The notes under the pieces: model-generated
Told to the model about the DNA's origin: nothing
Seen by the model: only the letters and a program-made list of their open reading frames with translations
Database searches by the model: none
Shown: one piece after another, positions 8,480 to 17,522 of the stretch
How the letters are laid out: each line of letters opens with the position of its first letter
How positions within the stretch are numbered: position 1 is the stretch's first letter
Translations under genes and position numbers: made by a program
Assembly (NCBI GenBank): GCA_028292485.1
Contig: JAQGMG010000012.1
Coordinates: forward strand, 1 to 50,692
Length of the DNA stretch: 50,692 nucleotides
Origin: Rhodocyclales bacterium
Lineage (GTDB): Bacteria; Pseudomonadota; Gammaproteobacteria; Burkholderiales; Rhodocyclaceae
Reading direction: 5' to 3'

Positions 8480-9355
8480 ATGAACAAATCGAAGAAACGT
8501 CCAGAGCAAAGCCACGCTCCGCGGCTGCTGAACGACGAATATCGTGGAGCAATCAATTCGGGTAACACCCGTTCCTCTGGATTGGCACTACGTCTCATAC
8601 CTGCACTTGCCGTAATGGGCCTTGCTTTCCCGGCGCACGCCCAGACAGACAACTCAACACTTACGGTGCGGCAGGACAATGGTCCGATCCCGTACGTGGT
8701 CACAACGCGTTCCGAGCTGGTGCACGGTGGTGCAACGCGCTGCCTCCGCACGGGATACTGGTCACTCGAGGCAGCACGGGCAGTCATCATCAAGGAAACC
8801 AGCCTCCCTGTCGGCTGCTACTGCGAACCGGGCCTGTTGCCACAGAATGTCTGCTCGCCACCGGCTCCGGCACCCGTCGCTGCACCGGCACCCGCACCAC
8901 AACCGGCGCCAGCACCTGTGACGCCACCACCGCCTGTCCTGACACCCGTACCGTCAGCAGAAAAGGTGAATATCCCTTCGGATGCGCTGTTTGCTTACGA
9001 CAAAGCGGAGATTACGGATATCGGACGCGAGAAACTCGGCCAGTTCGTCACCCGCGTCAATGGCATCAATCTTGAAGTGATTACCGCCGTGGGACATGCT
9101 GACCGGATCGGTTCCGACAGCTACAACCAGAAGCTTTCGGAAAAGCGCGCCAACTCCGTCAAGGACTTCCTGATCGGTCAGGGCGTGCCGGCCAATCGCA
9201 TCTATACCGAAGGCAAGGGCGAAACCCAGCCTGTTACAGGCGACTCATGCAAGAACATCGGTCCCGACAACAGGCGCAATCGCAAGCTCATCGATTGCCT
9301 TGGCCCGGATCGTCGCGTGGAGCTCGAAGCAGTGGGAACCCGCACGCCGAAGTAA
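8480..9355 (+). CDS. OmpA-family peptidoglycan-associated outer-membrane protein
   Basis: A 291-residue protein. A long N-terminal region precedes the hydrophobic core LALRLIPALAVMGLAFPAHAQ (cleavage after AHA). The small N-terminal domain has four Cys (ATRCLRTGYW, GCYCEPG, NVCSPP) and replaces the usual beta-barrel. A Pro/Ala linker (PPAPAPVAAPAPAP...) leads to a C-terminal OmpA domain (about 185-285): DALFAYDKAEI, GHADRIGSDSYNQKLSEKRA, DNRRNRKLIDCLGPDRRVEL. The peptidoglycan-binding Asp and Arg (NQKLSEKRA...R) are present, so it should tether the outer membrane to the wall. ATG 8480 is chosen because GGAGA lies 4-5 bases upstream; the frame opens earlier at 8348. A Rho-independent terminator follows at 9382-9407. 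Confidence 0.85.
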   Translation: MNKSKKRPEQSHAPRLLNDEYRGAINSGNTRSSGLALRLIPALAVMGLAFPAHAQTDNSTLTVRQDNGPIPYVVTTRSELVHGGATRCLRTGYWSLEAARAVIIKETSLPVGCYCEPGLLPQNVCSPPAPAPVAAPAPAPQPAPAPVTPPPPVLTPVPSAEKVNIPSDALFAYDKAEITDIGREKLGQFVTRVNGINLEVITAVGHADRIGSDSYNQKLSEKRANSVKDFLIGQGVPANRIYTEGKGETQPVTGDSCKNIGPDNRRNRKLIDCLGPDRRVELEAVGTRTPK

Positions 9356-9381
9356 TACCATCAGTAGTAATGACGTAAAAG

Positions 9382-9408
9382 AAAGCCCCGCACATGCGGG
9401 GCTTTTTT
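9382..9408 (+). terminator. Rho-independent terminator of the OmpA-family gene
   Basis: AAAGCCCCGC (9382-9391), loop ACAT, GCGGGGCTTT (9396-9405) form a perfect 10-base-pair stem followed by a T run. It lies 26 bases after the OmpA stop codon. Confidence 0.92.
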
Positions 9409-9427
9409 CCGGGAATTACATGTTTGC

Positions 9428-9550
9428 CGTCATTCCCGCAAAAGCGGGAATCCACTCGGTGGCACAGACCTCGCGTAGAAGTGGATTCCCGTTTTGCGAG
9501 CTTTCCGCTTATGCGGAAATGCCTGCTTACCCCACTACGCGGGAATGACG
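9428..9550. repeat. MITE-like element with CGTCATTCCCGC termini (dRS3-like)
   Basis: The element starts CGTCATTCCCGC (9428-9439) and ends with its exact complement GCGGGAATGACG (9539-9550). Inside is ATTCCC-GCAAAAGC-GGGAAT, the pattern ATTCCC-N8-GGGAAT known from neisserial dRS3 repeats. A second internal pair is AATCCACT (9449-9456) with a GTGGATTCCC at 9481-9490. It lies between convergent genes and holds no gene. A second copy with the same termini is at 20998-21097. Confidence 0.8.
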
Positions 9551-9600
9551 AAAATGGGAGTGCGAGCCAGGTATTCAATCCCTTTTTTCCTTGCAACGCC

Positions 9601-10947
9601 CTACTTCGTCGGCGCTGCCGGCGTCACACGCCATATGACATTGCCAACATCGTCAGCAACGAGCAATGCGCCGGCGCGGTCGAGTGTCACGCCAACCGGA
9701 CGCCCTTGCGCTTCACCCTTGTCGTTCACGAAACCAGTCAGAACGTCTTCCGGCGTGCCGGCCGGACGACCCTGCGCAAAAGGCACGAAAATCACTTTGT
9801 AGCCACTACGCGGCTTGCGATTCCACGAACCATGCTGACCGACAAACGCGCCGCCCGCGTAATGTGCTGGCAACAGGGGGCCGTCATTGAAAGCCAGACC
9901 GAGAGACGCGGTATGAGCACCCAATGCATAGTCCGGCACCGCTGCAGCGGCAACCAGGTCCGGGCGTTGCGGCTCGACGCGCGTATCGACATGTTGACCG
10001 TAGTAGCTGTAGGGCCAGCCGTAGAACGCACCGTCCTTCAAGGCGGTCATGTAATCGGGAACAAGGTCGCTGCCAATTTCGTCGCGTTCATTCACGGCAG
10101 TCCATAGCGCACCGCTCTGCGGTTGCCAGGCGAGCCCGTTAGGATTTCGCAACCCCGACGCGAACACGCGCATGCGGCCGGAGGCGCGATCGATCTCGAG
10201 CACATTGGCACGATTGACTTCATTGTCCATGCCCCTTTCGGCCACGTTGCTGTTGGAACCGACCGTCACATAGAGATGCTCGCCGCTACGGTCTGCAATG
10301 ACGTTCTTGGTCCAGTGATGATTGATCGGCCCCGCAGGCAGGTCGACCAGTTTCACGCCAGCCTGATCGATGTGAAGATCGCCATCCTTGTAGGGAAAAC
10401 GGATCACCGCGTCGGTCGTCGCGACATATAGATCGTGCCCGACGAGCGTCATGCCGAATGGCGAATTCAGGCCTTGCAGAAAGATCGCGCGGGTATCCGC
10501 CACGCCATCGCCGTCGGTATCGCGCAGCAGGGAGATGCGATTGGCGCTCGGCGTGCCGGCACCGGCCCGCTTCATCACCTTGCGCATGATCCAGGCCTTG
10601 ATGCCTTTGCCGTCCTCGGGCTTCGGCGGCGCATTGCTTTCAGCCACCAGCACGTCACCGTTGGGAAGCGTGTATAGCCAACGCGGGTGATCCAGCTCAC
10701 TGGCGTAGGCCTTGACCGCCAGGCCGGCAGCAGCGACAGGCGTCCCCCCGGCGGGCCAGCCGGTCGCTGGCGCAATATGCATTGTAGGTAGCAGTGTGGG
10801 ATTGGGTGCAGGCAGCTTCGGTGTCGGCCCGAAACCCTCGCTGCCTGGCAAGGTGGCAGTCTCGCCGCAAGCGGCAAGGCCGAGTGCGAGGACGGTGAGA
10901 CATAGTGGCGCAGTCAGGGATTTACGTGTTGCGAGCGGATCGGGCAT
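9601..10947 (-). CDS. PQQ-dependent sugar (sorbosone-type) dehydrogenase lipoprotein
   Basis: A 448-residue protein with lipobox LAAC (signal peptide [16 protein letters not shown]), so probably an outer- or inner-membrane lipoprotein facing the periplasm. The body is a six-bladed propeller of the soluble glucose/sorbosone dehydrogenase family. Landmarks are [108 protein letters not shown] and [23 protein letters not shown]. The family oxidises sugars or sugar aldehydes with PQQ and passes electrons to the respiratory chain; no PQQ synthesis genes are in the window. Start ATG 10947 follows GGAG by 8 bases; an in-frame ATG at 11043 would destroy the signal peptide position. It is a single gene, and its stop lies 50 bases from the repeat at 9428-9550. 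Confidence 0.85.
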   Translation of the reverse strand: MPDPLATRKSLTAPLCLTVLALGLAACGETATLPGSEGFGPTPKLPAPNPTLLPTMHIAPATGWPAGGTPVAAAGLAVKAYASELDHPRWLYTLPNGDVLVAESNAPPKPEDGKGIKAWIMRKVMKRAGAGTPSANRISLLRDTDGDGVADTRAIFLQGLNSPFGMTLVGHDLYVATTDAVIRFPYKDGDLHIDQAGVKLVDLPAGPINHHWTKNVIADRSGEHLYVTVGSNSNVAERGMDNEVNRANVLEIDRASGRMRVFASGLRNPNGLAWQPQSGALWTAVNERDEIGSDLVPDYMTALKDGAFYGWPYSYYGQHVDTRVEPQRPDLVAAAAVPDYALGAHTASLGLAFNDGPLLPAHYAGGAFVGQHGSWNRKPRSGYKVIFVPFAQGRPAGTPEDVLTGFVNDKGEAQGRPVGVTLDRAGALLVADDVGNVIWRVTPAAPTK

Positions 10948-11183
10948 TTTTTCGACTCCATGCATGTTGTTGTAATCCGGATAGATACGTGTTCGAGCGC
11001 TGCAAAGCCCATGCCCGTGCTGCTCCCGGTCCCCAATCCCCAAATCTGCTGCGGTGCTCCTGCGCCATCCTCGCAGTGCCGCATGTTCACAAATAAATTG
11101 TTACATCTGGCGCGCCAACGACTTGCCGGCTGTAGCGTTAAATGAATGAACGGCTGCGTGCCGCACGAGGAGGCAATACGAAC

Positions 11184-13517
11184 ATGCTCAAGGCAACGAT
11201 GCTCAAGGCAATACGAACCGGCTGGCGCATGCAGGCGCTGGTCTGCACGGCCATATTCTTGCAAATGTCATTGGCGGCAGCGCAGACGGAGACTGACCCT
11301 CCATCGCGGGTCGCGCGCCTCAACTACATCGAGGGCACTGTCAGCTTCTCTCCTGCGGGGACCGATGACTGGTCACTCGCCGAGCAGAACCGCCCCCTCA
11401 CCATCGGTGATCGCGTCTGGGTCGATCAGGGAAGCCGTTCGGAGCTTCACGTCGGCGCGACAGCAATGCGGCTCGCTGCGGGCTCGAGCCTGGAAGTACT
11501 CGATCTCGACGACCAGTCCATGCAGTTGAAACTCACGCAGGGCACATTCGCAATACGCGTGCGCAGCATGGACCGCGACGATGACATCGAGATCGATACG
11601 CCAAATCTCGCATTCTCGATACGCGAGCCGGGGGAATATCGTTTCGATATCGATCCCGATCGCGACACCACCACGGTCACCGTGCGGCGCGGTTCCGGCC
11701 AGGCATATGGGGCCCAGGCCGATAACCGCTCCGTACGTGTGACTGGCGGGCGTCAATTGACCTTCTCGGGTGAAGATCTCTTCTACAGCTTTTCTGGCGA
11801 TGCACCGCCACGCGATGCTTTTGATCGCTGGGCCGTCCAGCGCGACGAGCGAGAAGACAACTCGAACAGCGCGCGTTATGTATCGCGCGACATGACCGGT
11901 TACGAGGAGCTCGATGACAATGGCGAATGGCGCGAGGTAGCCGACTATGGTCCTGTCTGGGTGCCACGCGTCACCATCCGCGACTGGGCGCCCTATCACT
12001 ACGGCCATTGGTCATGGATTGCGCCGTGGGGCTGGACCTGGGTCGATGACGAGCGCTGGGGATTTGCGCCGTTCCACTACGGTCGCTGGGCGCATATCCA
12101 CGGCTATTGGGCCTGGGTGCCCGGTGCCATCGCACCGCGACCTGTCTATGCTCCTGCACTGGTCGGCTTCGTCGGCGACGGCGGTGCACACTGGAGTGTT
12201 TCAATGTCTGTCGGCGTGCCTGGCGTTGCATGGTTCCCCCTGGCACCCGGCGAACACTATCGGCCGGCCTACTCGAACAGCCCGGCCTACATCGGCAGGA
12301 TCAACCGCACCGTCATCGTCAATCGCGTCACGGTTCGCAACAATGTGTACATCAATCAGCGCGTTCCGAATGCCATTGCGGCGATGCCTGCCAATGCCTT
12401 TGTGCGCGGGCAGTCTGCACATGAACACATGCGCGAAATTCGCGGCGACAGATTGAGAGAGTTTTCGAACATGCCGTCAGCATCTTCTGTCACTGTTGCA
12501 CCGGTGCGTCAAAGCGTCGTGCGTGAAGGACGCACAGCGCAGTCAGCACCGCCCGAGCGCTTCCGCGATCATGGCGTCGTCGCCCGTCGTCAGGCCCCCG
12601 AAGCCCCCGTGTTTCACGACAGGCTGGCACGCAGGTTTGCCGAGCAGCAAGGCACCGTATCCGGGGCAGGCCCGGCCTTCACGCCAGTCGCCCGCCCGGT
12701 CCGTGCAAACCAGGAGAACGGACGTGAACCACCTGCTGGATCACCCGCAGGCAGGCGTCCCGTTAGCGACGACCGCAACCGTGCAGCGCCGCAGGAGGAT
12801 CGCAACCCACGCCTCCGGGCACGACCTGCGACCAGCCCGCCAACACCGGTTCAGACACTGCCGCCAGCCAGCAGCCGACCCGAAGAAGCTGCGCGTGACG
12901 GCGCCAGACCCGACCAGGTCCGCCCTGCGCCTGTCAGACGCGATGAACCAGCGCCAGCCAATGTGCCGCGTGACAGGGCTCGCGGCACGTCGATCGACGT
13001 GCCGCAGCCAACTGCCGAGCCTGTGAGGCGCGACCCTGTCCGCGTCTCCGAGCCACCGCCGGGCAATGTCGAAAGACGCGTTGTGCCGGACACACCCAGA
13101 GCGCCAATCAACGAGCCACGGCCGATGCAGACGGACCGTCCGCGAGACGACGACCGCATTCGTCAGGAACGACCACAACGCGAGCGGCCTGATGCCGGCC
13201 CTGCGTTCGGCAGACCGATGCAACAGGCACCGGCGGCTACACCACCGGCGCAGCAGGAAAGACGCGAGCAACCTGAGTTGCGTGAAATACGACAGCGTGA
13301 AGCACGGCCGAATGAAATGCGCCCAAGCGAGCAACAGCGTGTCGAACCGGTGCGGCCACCACGCAGCGAACAGGATCGTGGACCACGGCGCGAAGAGCGT
13401 CCTGCTGACCGCGCCGCGCCGCCAGCGCCGGCCGCTCCGCGCGAAGACAACAGGCCGCAGAGACAGCCCGACGGGGAGCGCCATCACCGTCGTGATGAGC
13501 AGCGCCCGCAAGGCTAA
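11184..13517 (+). CDS. FecR-domain secreted protein with Trp-rich DUF6600-like repeats and disordered tail
   Basis: A 777-residue protein with signal peptide (MQALVCTAIFLQMSLAAAQ). A FecR domain (about 35-170: RVARLNYIEGTVSFSPAG, LTIGDRVWVDQGSRSELHVG, LKLTQGTFAIRVR) is followed by Trp/Tyr-rich repeats (about 235-340: WREVADYGPVWVPR, YHYGHWSWIAPWGWTWVDDERWGFAPFHYGRW, GYWAWVPG) typical of DUF6600. From about 430 to the end it is Pro/Arg/Glu-rich and almost certainly disordered. There are no Cys and no C-terminal TM. The role is unknown; the FecR fold and Trp repeats suggest wall or polysaccharide binding at the cell surface (inference). ATG 11184 follows GAGGAGG by about 10 bases, while an in-frame ATG at 11142 has none. 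The start region carries duplicated words (GGCAATACGAAC twice, ATGCTCAAGGCAA twice), so the exact start among three Met is uncertain. Confidence 0.78.
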   Translation: MLKATMLKAIRTGWRMQALVCTAIFLQMSLAAAQTETDPPSRVARLNYIEGTVSFSPAGTDDWSLAEQNRPLTIGDRVWVDQGSRSELHVGATAMRLAAGSSLEVLDLDDQSMQLKLTQGTFAIRVRSMDRDDDIEIDTPNLAFSIREPGEYRFDIDPDRDTTTVTVRRGSGQAYGAQADNRSVRVTGGRQLTFSGEDLFYSFSGDAPPRDAFDRWAVQRDEREDNSNSARYVSRDMTGYEELDDNGEWREVADYGPVWVPRVTIRDWAPYHYGHWSWIAPWGWTWVDDERWGFAPFHYGRWAHIHGYWAWVPGAIAPRPVYAPALVGFVGDGGAHWSVSMSVGVPGVAWFPLAPGEHYRPAYSNSPAYIGRINRTVIVNRVTVRNNVYINQRVPNAIAAMPANAFVRGQSAHEHMREIRGDRLREFSNMPSASSVTVAPVRQSVVREGRTAQSAPPERFRDHGVVARRQAPEAPVFHDRLARRFAEQQGTVSGAGPAFTPVARPVRANQENGREPPAGSPAGRRPVSDDRNRAAPQEDRNPRLRARPATSPPTPVQTLPPASSRPEEAARDGARPDQVRPAPVRRDEPAPANVPRDRARGTSIDVPQPTAEPVRRDPVRVSEPPPGNVERRVVPDTPRAPINEPRPMQTDRPRDDDRIRQERPQRERPDAGPAFGRPMQQAPAATPPAQQERREQPELREIRQREARPNEMRPSEQQRVEPVRPPRSEQDRGPRREERPADRAAPPAPAAPREDNRPQRQPDGERHHRRDEQRPQG

Positions 13518-13781
13518 TGGCACGTGCTGTCTGTACGGAAAAAATGCCGGCAACCAAATGCTGGCAACAACTACCAGCCGCGCAGCTTTTCATGCACTTT
13601 TTTTCAACTCGCGCTGGCCTCCCACGCGCGGCATGCGCACATGCGTTTGCCGCAAAGCCGCGCCGATACTTGCTCTGCGCAAAGGGGCAACCGTAGGTCG
13701 GCGACGAGGGGCTGACGCATGATTCTTGCGACCTCAGGCGGACGTGCACAAAGCGCACGTTGTCCCAAGGAGTCCTCGCCG

Positions 13782-13979
13782 ATGAAAACGCTGACAATCC
13801 TGTCAATGCTCGCCGCGCTGTTTTTCAGCAGCGCCACGCATGCCTCTGCTATCGACCTGGCAGCATTCGGGCTTGGCGCGCTGGGCATACTCGCCGTCGT
13901 CTTTCATCGACCCATGCAGCGCCTGCACCGCCGCCTGACCCACGGGCGTCAGCGACAACACAAGACCATGCACGCCTGA
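13782..13979 (+). CDS. Tiny secreted/membrane protein with one helix and basic tail
   Basis: A 65-residue protein. MKTLTILSMLAALFFSSATHASA is a clear signal peptide. It is followed directly by LAAFGLGALGILAVVFHRP, a Gly-rich hydrophobic helix of the sort seen at the C-terminus of PEP-CTERM proteins but without a PEP motif, and then a His/Arg-rich tail (MQRLHRRLTHGRQRQHK). AAGGAG lies 9 bases before ATG 13782, which supports translation from there rather than from 13719. It stands between the FecR-like gene and the convergent sugar transferase. I do not recognise the family. A related layout (signal peptide, short body, Gly-rich helix, Arg tail) is seen in the 17148-17522 protein inside the eps operon. 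Confidence 0.6.
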   Translation: MKTLTILSMLAALFFSSATHASAIDLAAFGLGALGILAVVFHRPMQRLHRRLTHGRQRQHKTMHA

Positions 13980-14012
13980 CAAAGCGGCTGTCAAAAGTTT
14001 CACCGCAGAGGG

Positions 14013-14145
14013 CCGCAGAGAAAACGGGCCTGATCTCCTTTGCATGCACATCTGATTCAAACCATCCGAAGGGCCTGGAAGAGCGTTGTGGAAGCGCAAT
14101 TTCCCGTCCTTCGAATTTACTTGCGCCTTTGCGCCTCTGCGGTAA
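14013..14145. repeat. Dispersed inverted repeat of the ACCGCAGAGG type
   Basis: TTCACCGCAGAGG...CGCAGAG near 13999-14020 pairs with GCGCCTTTGCGCCTCTGCGGTAA near 14125-14147. Such pairs are scattered in many proteobacterial genomes between convergent genes. The interior shows no gene. Confidence 0.5.
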
Positions 14146-14194
14146 GCCGCCCGCAGGGCCAGGATCCAGGCCCGCAGGCACCGTACTGGACTCC

Positions 14195-14222
14195 GGCCCG
14201 GCATAGCCCGTTTATCCTGAGC
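14195..14222. repeat. Short dispersed repeat, copy 1 (GCATAGCCCG-TTTATCC-TGAGC)
   Basis: This stretch abuts the stop codon of the minus-strand sugar transferase. A close copy is found at 42196-42225, shortly beyond the stop of the minus-strand GH16 gene. The shared words are GCRTAGCCCG, TTTATCC and GAGC. The GGGC/GCCC part can form a small hairpin. Confidence 0.55.
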
Positions 14223-15623
14223 TCAGAATGCACTGCTATCACGCGCCACCAGCCCCACGGTTCGAAAGATGATGGACAGATCCAGCCGCAGCGACCAGTT
14301 GCGCAGATATTCCAGATCGAACTTGATGCGCATTTTCATGTGTTCGAGATCGTCGCCACCGCGGTAGCCATTTACCTGCGCCCATCCCGTGATGCCGGGC
14401 TTCACCTTGTGGCGAATCATGTAGCCGGGAATCAGCTTGCGATACTGCTCGTTGACCGACACCGCATGCGGACGCGGCCCGACGATGCTCATGCGCCCCT
14501 GCAAGACATTGATGAACTGCGGTAGCTCATCGAGCGAGGTCTTGCGGATGAAAGCACCGAACGGCGTTACGCGCGGATCGCCGCGCGTGACCTGCGTGTA
14601 ACGCTTGTCGCCGTCTTCGGTGACACTCATCGAACGGAATTTGTACACGATGATTTCGCGGCCATCGAGGCCATAGCGTCTTTGCGCGAAGATCACCGGA
14701 CCGGGAGAGCTGCGATAGACACCGACAGCGACCGCTGCCAGAACCGGCGAGATGAGCAGCAGGATGATAGATGACAAAACAATATCGGACGCCCGCTTGA
14801 GCAAACCGCGCACGCCAGTGAATGGCGTTTCGCAAATGGCGACGACAGGCATGCCATTGATCGAGTCCACCCGCCCCTGGATCAGGTCGGTCATGAAGAT
14901 GTCCGGCACGAAGAAGATGGACGCCGTGGTGTCTCTCATGTCGTCGAGCAGCGACAGAATGCGCGGCTGCGAGGCCATCGGCAGTGCAATGTAGATGTGA
15001 TCGATGCGATGGGTCTTTACGTAACCGGCAATGTCGTTGAGGGAGCCGAGAAGGCTTGCGTCACCCATATCGCTGAGGCGTTCGCGTTCGCGATCATCGA
15101 AAAAACCGACGAAGCGCACGCCCAGGTATTGATTACCAATGAATTGCTGGGCCAGCGTTGTGCCAATGTCATTACTGCCGATAATGACGGCAGTGCACTG
15201 ATTGGAGTGCTCCAGCACTCTTGGCACGACACGCCGCGCCACTTCGTGCGCCACCAGTATTCCGCCCAGCGAGGTGGTCGCCCAGCCAATCATGAACGAG
15301 GTCGAAAAATAGGTGATGTAACCGGAGGCGTAGCCGAACAGCGACAGCATGGCCACTACCAGCAGCCATTCCGCCATCGCCCTGCCTGCAACACGCCACC
15401 TGCTATCGCGCAAACGCAATGAGCCGGGAAAGGTTGCCAGCAGCGCGATCAACGCAAGGCTGATGTGCTGCGCTTCAACAGGTTCGCCAAGATATGCGGC
15501 GACCAGGAAGATGCTGCACACGATGACTGCCGGGTCCAGGAAAAGCTCAACAGCGGTAGACAGCGTAAGCCTGCCACGGATAAAGCCATGAAAAGTTTGT
15601 CCGCCAAACGTGACTTCTTGCAT
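14223..15623 (-). CDS. Undecaprenyl-phosphate sugar-1-phosphate transferase (WcaJ-like), initiates EPS repeat synthesis
   Basis: A 466-residue protein of the polyprenyl glycosylphosphotransferase family. Four to five TM segments in the first ~130 residues are followed by a Rossmann-like CoA-binding domain (CTAVIIGSNDIGTTLAQQF). A further TM (ASDIVLSSIILLLISPVLAAVAV, about 285-310) precedes the catalytic domain: FAQRRYGLDGREIIVYKFRSM, TPFGAFIRKTSLDELPQFINVLQGRMSIVGPRPH, KPGITGWAQVNGYRG. It moves hexose-1-phosphate (usually Glc or Gal) from the UDP-sugar to undecaprenyl phosphate at the inner membrane. The start at 15623 follows AAGGAAG by 9 bases; the in-frame ATG at 15647 does not. It is divergent from epsL across a 183-base region that must hold both promoters. 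Which sugar it uses cannot be read from the sequence. Confidence 0.92.
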   Translation of the reverse strand: MQEVTFGGQTFHGFIRGRLTLSTAVELFLDPAVIVCSIFLVAAYLGEPVEAQHISLALIALLATFPGSLRLRDSRWRVAGRAMAEWLLVVAMLSLFGYASGYITYFSTSFMIGWATTSLGGILVAHEVARRVVPRVLEHSNQCTAVIIGSNDIGTTLAQQFIGNQYLGVRFVGFFDDRERERLSDMGDASLLGSLNDIAGYVKTHRIDHIYIALPMASQPRILSLLDDMRDTTASIFFVPDIFMTDLIQGRVDSINGMPVVAICETPFTGVRGLLKRASDIVLSSIILLLISPVLAAVAVGVYRSSPGPVIFAQRRYGLDGREIIVYKFRSMSVTEDGDKRYTQVTRGDPRVTPFGAFIRKTSLDELPQFINVLQGRMSIVGPRPHAVSVNEQYRKLIPGYMIRHKVKPGITGWAQVNGYRGGDDLEHMKMRIKFDLEYLRNWSLRLDLSIIFRTVGLVARDSSAF

Positions 15624-15806
15624 CGCGAGTTTCTTCCTTTGAAACAACTTGCAGCGCGCGGCTGACCGCGTCGGATTCTGGAAAATTTCTACTGCTCAGG
15701 AGGCCCGTCGCCAGACCACTCGGCATGGGGCGGGCACGGCCATTGCGTAACGATCCGGGTAATCTTCCCGCCGATCAGAATCGATGCTCACCCTTCAGCA
15801 AGAATC
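15624..15806. promoter_or_regulatory. Divergent promoter region of the EPS cluster
   Basis: This 183-base gap separates the minus-strand initiating transferase from plus-strand epsL, so transcripts of both arms must start here or nearby. I could not find a convincing sigma-70 hexamer pair; AT-rich TCTGGAAAATTTCTACT is at about 15676-15692. Confidence 0.45.
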
Positions 15807-17072
15807 ATGACCAATAAAAAACACACACCCGGTTGCCGGCTTCAACGTCTTCCCGCCCTGCTTGCGCTCACGGGCCTGATTGATTTTCTTGCCGTCGCAG
15901 GCGCGTCGCCTGCGTGGGCTGCTGGTCTACCCGATCGTGATCACGATCCCGTGCGAGAGAATGAAGTGCTCGGCGTTACCGCAACGCAAGAGATCAGGTA
16001 TGACAGCAACATCTTTAAACTTTCCGATGGCAGCAGTACCGCACTAACGAGCGACGCAGGCCAGCAGTACGATTTCATCTCGACGACGAGTTTGCGGCTC
16101 GGACTCAACAAGGAATTCGGCCGCCATCGTCTGTATCTGCTGGCTGCGCCATCCGTGGTGCGCTATGCGCGCTTCAACGATCTCGACTATGTGGGCCAGG
16201 ACTTCCTGGCCGACTGGAGCGGCCGCGTCGGCACCGATGGGCGCTACGGCCTCAACTATGAACACCTGAAGTTCGCAACCGATCCCGCCGATCAACAGGT
16301 GCCCACAGGTAACAGGGTGACGCGCGATCAACTCGGCGCCGATCTGGCAATACCCACCGGAGCGCATTGGCAAGCAGTCACAGCCTGGCGCGCCGATCGT
16401 TCACGCAATAGTTCAGGGACAGAGCAAGGCGGCGACAACCATGGCTGGGCAGCAGATGGCGGTATCCGCTTCATACCCACATCCGGCAACAACATTGATC
16501 TGCGCTATCGGCATTCGCATTACGACTATCCAAACGTCATTCCTAGTGTCCTGGCTGACAACACGTATACGCAGAACGAGCTGGAGCTTTCCGGCAACGT
16601 GCAATTGAACGAGCCATCGCGGCTCGAAGGTCGTATCAGCTTCGTACGCCGTGAGCATGAAAACTTCGCCGAGCGTGATTTCAGCGGTTGGGTTGGCTCG
16701 CTCAGGTACTTGTGGCGCCCCACGACTGCTACGTCGCTCGCCACCCGGATCTTCAGGGATCTGGGCGCTGTCAGCGACTCCTCCGCAAGCTACGCAAAGA
16801 GCTACGGAATCGGCATCCAGCCGGTGTGGAAGGCCACCTCGAAGATCGCTCTGGGCTCGATGCTGGAATGGCGCAGACGCAGCTATAGCGGCTTCGCGCT
16901 GGAGAGCCGCGCACCCGACCGCACGACAAAAGTGGGCGTCAGCGCGCGTTACGCCGTGACACGAAACTGGTTGCTGGGTTTCAACGTAAGCGACGAACGC
17001 CGTCGCTCCAGCGCGGCCGCCCAGAACTACTCCGACGTCATAAGCTGGCTGTCGGCCGAATGGAAAATGTAA
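15807..17072 (+). CDS. epsL: EpsL-family outer-membrane beta-barrel of EPS cluster
   Basis: A 421-residue protein with signal peptide (LPALLALTGLIDFLAVAGASPAWA, cut after AWA). The mature part opens with LGVTATQEIRYDSNIFKL and continues as alternating aromatic and polar strands (LRLGLNKEFGRHRLYLLA, YGLNYEHLKF, NNIDLRYRHSHYDYP, QNELELSGNVQL, GWVGSLRYLWRPT, TKVGVSARYAVTRNWLLGFNVS), ending in an aromatic-rich strand WLSAEWKM. This is the pattern of EpsL, an outer-membrane barrel encoded in Methylobacillus-type and exosortase-B-associated EPS loci. It probably helps export or anchor the polymer, but its mechanism is not known. It is the first plus-strand gene of the cluster, about 75 bases before the small secreted protein. 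Confidence 0.83.
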   Translation: MTNKKHTPGCRLQRLPALLALTGLIDFLAVAGASPAWAAGLPDRDHDPVRENEVLGVTATQEIRYDSNIFKLSDGSSTALTSDAGQQYDFISTTSLRLGLNKEFGRHRLYLLAAPSVVRYARFNDLDYVGQDFLADWSGRVGTDGRYGLNYEHLKFATDPADQQVPTGNRVTRDQLGADLAIPTGAHWQAVTAWRADRSRNSSGTEQGGDNHGWAADGGIRFIPTSGNNIDLRYRHSHYDYPNVIPSVLADNTYTQNELELSGNVQLNEPSRLEGRISFVRREHENFAERDFSGWVGSLRYLWRPTTATSLATRIFRDLGAVSDSSASYAKSYGIGIQPVWKATSKIALGSMLEWRRRSYSGFALESRAPDRTTKVGVSARYAVTRNWLLGFNVSDERRRSSAAAQNYSDVISWLSAEWKM

Positions 17073-17147
17073 GCCCGAACAAAGGCGCAGGCACCGACCT
17101 TGCGCTTGTAGTCAAGGAACAGGATTCAACAGTTAGCGAGGTAAATC

Positions 17148-17522
17148 ATGTCACGCAAGATCGTATTCTTGATCGCATTTTCGGCCGTAACCGCTTGCCC
17201 TGCGGCCATGTCCAGTGTGAAAGCAGCGCCAGAGGCGAAGCATGAAACGAAGCACCTCTCCCGCGTCTCGGACAGAAAGAGCGACCTGTCAGCGAGCACC
17301 CGCAGACACCGCGAGGTGATCGCCATGGCACCGACCGAGGCAGAGATACAGGGCTGGCGCATGAAGGTCGCGGCTGCTGACGCGGCAGCCACGCAGGTAC
17401 CGGCCGAAAGCATTCATGTGCAGGAACAAGGCAGCGGCGATAACCTCAATGTTTTCGCCATGTTGGCAGCTGCATTGGGGCTCGGGGTGATGTCGATCAT
17501 CCGCCGCATGGGCCGCTTTTAG
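17148..17522 (+). CDS. Small secreted protein with C-terminal Gly-rich helix and Arg tail, in eps operon
   Basis: A 124-residue protein I do not recognise. Signal peptide: MSRKIVFLIAFSAVTACPAAMSSVKA. A charged middle part (KHETKHLSRVSDRKSDLSASTRRHREV) and a helical part (TEAEIQGWRMKVAAADAAATQ) follow. The end is GDNLNVFAMLAAALGLGVMSIIRRMGRF in outline: a polar turn, a ~17-residue hydrophobic helix with GLG, then RR...R. That three-part end resembles processing signals such as PEP-CTERM but lacks the PEP triad. GAGGT lies 7 bases before ATG 17148. Its place between epsL and epsE points to a role in EPS export, assembly or surface retention (inference). No exosortase gene is in the window. Confidence 0.65.
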   Translation: MSRKIVFLIAFSAVTACPAAMSSVKAAPEAKHETKHLSRVSDRKSDLSASTRRHREVIAMAPTEAEIQGWRMKVAAADAAATQVPAESIHVQEQGSGDNLNVFAMLAAALGLGVMSIIRRMGRF

